A stretch of 62,000 nucleotides of DNA from Gnetum montanum (lineage: Eukaryota; Streptophyta; Gnetopsida; Gnetales; Gnetaceae), in the NCBI GenBank assembly GCA_015680685.1, contig MNCI01002986.1:395402-457401 (forward strand), given 5' to 3'. The position numbers were made by a program, and so were the translations under genes. The first letter of the stretch is position 1. Each line of letters begins with the position of its first letter. Below the pieces are notes generated by a model, which did not search any database, was not told the DNA's origin, and worked only from the letters and a program-made list of their open reading frames with translations. Positions 57,466-62,000 of the stretch are shown here, piece by piece.

Positions 57466-60232
57466 TTAGCTAAGAAAAACAACCGCAGGAGGGAGATCTA
57501 TCTCAACTAAGGGAGAAACAACCTAGAATTGGAAGGGGCCAATAAGAACATGCCTAAGAGCAAGCAAAGGAGACCCATGCAATGGGACCTCTTTGAGAGA
57601 AGCTCGAAGTGGAATGTTTTCAAAACATTCTTAAAGAAGAAGTCACAAAAGAGCAATCACAGTTTGGGAAGGCACCAGAACCTATACCAAGGCCTGAGGT
57701 CACACTAACATAAGCCTACCTCAACACTATTAGGCCTTGTGATATTGGACATTCAGTTCTCTAGGAACTGAACTTTGGGCCATTTATAGAGCATGCTACA
57801 ACAGAGGTAAAAACATAATTGCAAACCTCTTCCATGTGGCCAATCATCACTTCTAGTGGGAAGTGCTACATAGGAGAGATGTACCTCTTCTGAAATAATA
57901 GAAGGATAGGTTCCATAGTGAAGATCAAGGATATTCAAGTGTCCTACTTAGCTAAAGCTATCACATAGGTGCTTGTTTTGCTTGATGCTAGAACACAACT
58001 GGCAGAGCTATCTACGCAAGTTGACCCTGAGGCCAAAAAGAGTGGACCCACTAGTGTTACAAAGTTAACCATAAGGAGTTTAGCAAGCTCACACGAACAA
58101 AACACATATACTTCAAGATAGCGGCCTATCACCTCAATCTGACGGTGAGGCCTAGCAAGGTAACTACCTTTTCTACCTGAGCATGTGCTACTCTAAGTAG
58201 GAGATTTTTAGCAAATCTTCCACAATTGATCTATTTAGAGATCAAGAAGTGCTTCAAAGAAAATGAACATGAAGGAAAAACCTTACCTTTCTTATGCCTC
58301 ATTCGAAAACTTTGAAAAAGGGCAAGGATCGTTTGCTATGCAAATGACACGATTAGGCATACTCTTGTAGCCTTGTGGTCTAAAATGATGAATACAACAT
58401 ACCTATCATGTTCAAAAAAGAGGAGAAACAACCACCACCTCTGCCACCTACTTAAGAAATAATGTCGAAGGCCTACACAATCATTAAGTGGTTGCACAAA
58501 ATTCAAGAATAGCTCTTGCATGAGTAGGAGCAATGTGTAGGAATGAGTGGTGGAAACCCATTTGTATATTAACCTATAATGAGGTGGCTTAGAAAATTAA
58601 TTAGATGGAAATAGGTCGATTGATATTCTTTGCCCAATGAAGGTAGTTGCTTGTGAGATCAAATCCCAATGCCTAAGAGGTAACAATGTCTTTATCTCAA
58701 CACCATTTATTCCTAGAAATCTTTGAAAATGCTACCTCCTTTTTGGTGTGCTTGGAGGAGGGAAAGGGGGTAATTGTATTGGTGATGTAGCACCAAGGAT
58801 AGGAAACTATGGTTAATGTAGTTGCTGACTGAATTGCAGAAGCACTTAATGCATCTATAGCATTTGCACTTCAACATGTGCAGATGTCTGTAGGCATGAT
58901 TAGCTAAAGATTGAGTGCATCCTAGCATGAAGAGTTATTGGATAGACTAGTGGGGATTGGACAACTGATTCTAGATATCTTTGTTTTTTTGGACAACATT
59001 ACTACAACCTAGTCGAAGCTACTAAAAGCAAAAGAAAAATGCATCATCCTAGAAGGGAAACTTGAAATGGCTTAAGCACAAAACCAACACTTGGCTATGG
59101 AAGTTGCTAAACTACATGCATGTTTCGCTAATCCTGCACTCCTTAGCCTAGCAATAACTAGAGATGAAGTTTTTCAACAACTTCAAGAATGATTAAAATA
59201 AGCTGAGGAGGAAATGGTGACAACCATCTTCAACTAGTCCATAGTAGAAGCAAAAACTTACTCAGTTCAAAAGGACTTGGTTCAGATGCATTAAGAAAAC
59301 GAATCCATTACTGTAGAAAATCATCACTTGCATAATGTTGATGTACAAAAACAATATATGTAGGGATTCATTCATTAATAGTAGAAGTAGCTCACTAGGG
59401 TAAACATAGAAATGAGGAAATTAGCCACGGAGAATTGTAATATGTCAATGGAGGAGGTTCGAGCCTTACACCAAAAATCTACCATTGAGATTTTTTCCTA
59501 GAAAAATGACACTCAAATTTCAAAGAGTTAAGAATCACTATAGAGACTAGGTTGGCCTGCAGAAGGAAGTGAATGAGAAGCATATTCAAATAGCTAAGGC
59601 AAAAGTAAATGAGACCCTCTAATAACTCTAGCAAGGAGGAGAGATATGGCAACCCATCATTGATGGAATAGATGCCCATAACAAAGTGAAGATCCACCTG
59701 AAGGAGTTGCAAATTGAAGAATGATAGAGTATATGGAACTAGCCAATCTTTGCTATGCAAACTTGACAATGCTAATCGTGTGATGGCCATGATTAGAACT
59801 TGAAAAGTAGGTGGCTAGCTCATACTTGCTGTATGAGGCCAAGTTTAAGCACCACAAAGACACCAAGCAAAAGCTTAAGATAGAAAACATTAAACTTGAA
59901 GTTCTCAGGGCACAATTCATTGATCAATGATCAACTACCAAGAACTTAGCCAAGAAAATAAATGATTACCAAGAGCTAAAAGATGCAGTCAGAGCATTCG
60001 AGATCAAGCACAAACAATTACACAATATCGCGGCCATCGCGATATCGCACTGCCTGGTTCATCAATGCCAAGGAGCTATTCCTAGCAATTTCCTATCCTT
60101 GGGATGTGCCCATTCCAACCCACGTTGGCAAAGCTACGTGGACCATGCACAATTCCAAGAGTAAGGAGGAGAAAATAAAAGCATTGTTGGATTCTTTTTG
60201 CCTCCCACAATAAGTTGTAGTAGTAGCAAGAC
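57466..60232 (+). pseudogene. Copy G ORF3 (additional ORF, coiled-coil protein)
   Basis: About 920 codons downstream of integrase. The start corresponds to the ATG of C and H, here lost. The N-terminal block ELNFGPFIEH ... SSMWPIITSS lies at about 57755-57855. A domain near 58090-58400 (FKIAAYHLNLTVRPSKVTTF, then NLPQLIYLEIKKCFKENE, LPFLCLIRKL) resembles the uncharacterised 'putative plant transposon protein' family. A linker follows, then long heptad-rich coiled coil (about 58900-59990, for example ELLDRLVGIGQLILDIF-like, KHHKDTKQKLKIENIKLEVL). The C-terminal block KELFLAISYPWDVPIP ... ATWTMHNSKSKEEK is at about 60070-60180. Shared with E over its length, so it was a real coding region. No membrane or signal segment seen. 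Function unknown; position is that of the env-like ORF of other Athila elements. Many stops. Confidence 0.72.
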
Positions 60233-60556
60233 AACCATAGCCACCTTGGTCATCACATATGCTTGGAGCTAGTGAAGGTTCTTTAGAGCCTCAAGAACTT
60301 GCACCACTTGGGAATGTTTGATCTTCTAAACTGACCTCACGTCATTAGAGGATGTGCTATCCAATTTTGAAAAGTCATCTCATGGTGTTTGATTTTGTGT
60401 CATCAACACCACAATTTTTGTAATGTCTTGATTTGTACACTTAGGCACTCAGTTTTTTCAAGTCAATTTGTTGAATCTAGAGTCAGTCAATAATCCCATA
60501 CCTTTTCAATTTTGTAAAGAAATTTGAAGATGAGTTTTCATTTAGTCATGGGGGTA
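60233..60556 (+). other. Copy G 3' stretch and polypurine tract
   Basis: Aligns with the ends of D and E. Ends in GTCATGGGGGTA directly before the LTR (polypurine tract about 60549-60556). Confidence 0.75.
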
Positions 60557-61426
60557 TGATGAGTTATGGTTTGCCACGTTGATGAGGCCTTCTCAACTAG
60601 GCCTTGTTGATGCATTGTTTCATGCATCGGCATAGCCCCATTGACACAGGATCTATTGTTTCTTATAAATATGCACTCACTAGCTACATTTATGGCATCA
60701 GTTAGTCATAGTGTAGTGAAGCTCTCACAGTTTTTTCATTTGAAAGTTAAAATAATTTCTCGAGTGCCCACAACAAGAGTCATTGAGTGTATGGATCTTT
60801 ATTCCAGCACTGTTGTACCTGAGCATGATAATGTGTGTAATAATAAAGAAAAACTTCTTGATAAACCTTGCAACATTCTGGATAGTTTAAATGTTTCATT
60901 CATGCATTTAACATCTTCAGCCATTTATTCAATATTTTTTAGTAATTAAGTGAGATAAGCTAAATAGTAATTAAGTAACACATAAGTATGAATGCTTTGA
61001 GCATGTGTATGACATTTGGTAATCCCAGCAGTGCTTAATGCTTGGTAACCCAGCAATGTTATATGTGGTCAGGATGTGTACAACAAGTGGGACTAGATAC
61101 TTATGTTAGGACTAGTTGAATAGTAGTTAGCTCATTAGATTAAAAGTAGATATTAAATTACTTTATTCTCCATCTTATTTATTTTGAACACTGAAACCAT
61201 AAAATATAAAATCATTGACAATAATCACGTGCCTCAATTATACTTAAACCATACCCTTGAGCTTCACAAGTGTAGCTAGGAAGACAACAAACATCCTCAA
61301 AGTAAAAGTTTACTTCCTAGTGAGTTAGTGCACTCAAAACTATAGAGTCCATGGAATTTGACCAGATCACACGTGAATGCTTTGTAATTCCTATGGTTGG
61401 GCATAGGGGTATCTCACCACTCATCA
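60557..61426 (+). repeat. Copy G 3' LTR
   Basis: TGATGAG at 60557-60563 to CTCATCA at 61420-61426, 870 bp. TATA CTTATAAATA at 60662-60671; AATAAA at 60842-60847. Against the 5' LTR I count roughly 25 differences over 210 compared bases around R, but a stretch of about 79 bases near 61092-61170 is identical. Confidence 0.95.
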
Positions 61427-61431
61427 ACATA

Positions 61432-62000
61432 GGTAATAACATAATAGTTTCTAATCGCATATCTAATAGGTCAAATGTTTAATCATTATTTACATGTAAT
61501 AAGTTATGATTTTGAATTATGCTTGAGGCATGATTATGCTTGTACCTAAATTCTACCTAAATTGTGTGGAAGTATCATGTTAATTATATATCTTAAGAAG
61601 GTATGTAATCTTATTATTTCATATTGTCTTATAAAAAAGACAAAGGATATTACATTTACATTTTTATTACTTAACCATTTAAAATTAAGTTCTACAAGAT
61701 AACATATGTTTACTTATGATATAAACATGTAAACGTTCTTAATGATGCATGATTGAAAGATTTATGTCTTGAATTTGAACTTTTCTACAAAGGTGGTTAC
61801 AAACATTGGGGATTTTATGTTAGACTCCATGCATAGATAACTACATTATAAATAGGTGTGAAAATGTTATTTTAGTAATTATGCAAGCAAGTACCTAATT
61901 TACTAAGGCTAAGCCAATGATCAATGTTTGAATTCAATTACAATACATAGAGCGACTCGAGCTCCACACTATTTAAACTTATTTTTGAAATACTAAAATT
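61432..62000. other. Right flank of copy G
   Basis: AT-rich sequence with no gene or LTR-family match seen. It should continue the sequence left of 48184. Confidence 0.45.

Larger units (their letters stand above)
48184..61431 (+). mobile_element. Copy G: structurally complete Athila-like element with target duplications
   Basis: LTRs 48189-49112 and 60557-61426 enclose primer site, gag, protease, RT, RNase H, integrase, internal polypurine tract-like site, spacer (with an assembly gap), U3-like promoter, ORF3 and polypurine tract. The target duplication is ACATA at 48184-48188 and 61427-61431, perfect. The element proper is 13,238 bp including a run of Ns. All reading frames are broken. It gives the reference structure for the other copies. 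Confidence 0.96.

Noticed and set aside
59479-59790. Leucine-rich minus-strand frame of 103 codons that looks like membrane protein, possible env
   Set aside because: It lies antisense to the coiled coil of ORF3, whose heptad Leu/Lys/Glu codons read backwards give hydrophobic residues. The sense frame is the one conserved in copy E.

Overview
This is plant nuclear DNA with low GC content. Almost all of it is decayed, nested LTR retrotransposons of one Ty3/gypsy family, and I see no intact host gene. The family looks Athila-like. Its primer-binding sites resemble the 3' end of tRNA-Asp, its protease carries D-L-G or D-S type active sites, its pol order is protease, reverse transcriptase, single RNase H, integrase, and it has an extra ORF between integrase and the 3' LTR. 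A large, repeat-rich plant genome (gymnosperm-like in flavour) is an inference. The species cannot be told from the sequence.

Layout. Copy A (+, 1-6693) enters truncated in gag and runs to its 3' LTR. After an unassigned spacer and a small inverted LTR scrap lies copy C (+, 7503 to about 13320): 5' LTR, gag, no pol, and the start of the extra ORF. Copy H (+) is an old fragment split into three pieces (about 13320-13460, 23501-24683, 36193 to about 37165) by two later insertions on the minus strand. These are D (13461-23500, target duplication CTTAA/CTCAA) and E (24684-36192, target duplication CCATT/CCATT). Copy F (-, about 37185-41930) is a 5' half element. From 41930 to 48183 there is non-LTR sequence with a probable tRNA-derived SINE, a few exon-like blocks of an unrecognised host gene, and remnants of a LINE reverse transcriptase. 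Copy G (+, 48189-61426) is structurally complete with perfect ACATA target duplications and interrupts the LINE remnant. The last 570 bases are unassigned flank.

How the parts work together. LTRs of about 850-940 bp start TGATGAG and end CTCATCA. They carry a TATA box, a poly(A) signal and, in U3, short repeats that differ from copy to copy. Gag carries a capsid-like domain, a short C-x2-C-x3-H-x3-C knuckle and a Tyr/Gln/Pro-rich tail. Pol follows. After integrase comes a polypurine tract-like site, a long T-rich spacer, a second U3-like repeat cluster with its own TATA box, a conserved AG|GTAAGC-type donor at fixed distance, and then ORF3. ORF3 (about 900 codons in G) has a conserved N-terminal block, a domain resembling the uncharacterised 'putative plant transposon protein' family, long coiled coils and a conserved C-terminal block. 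This internally promoted ORF3 module is the most interesting thing in the window.

No coding region is open. Where copies can be compared, many breaks fit C-to-T or G-to-A change (CAG to TAG, CAA to TAA, CGA to TGA, TGG to TAG), which suits old, methylated, silenced elements. Coordinates of decayed domains are approximate. LTR ends, target duplications and primer-binding sites were read base by base.
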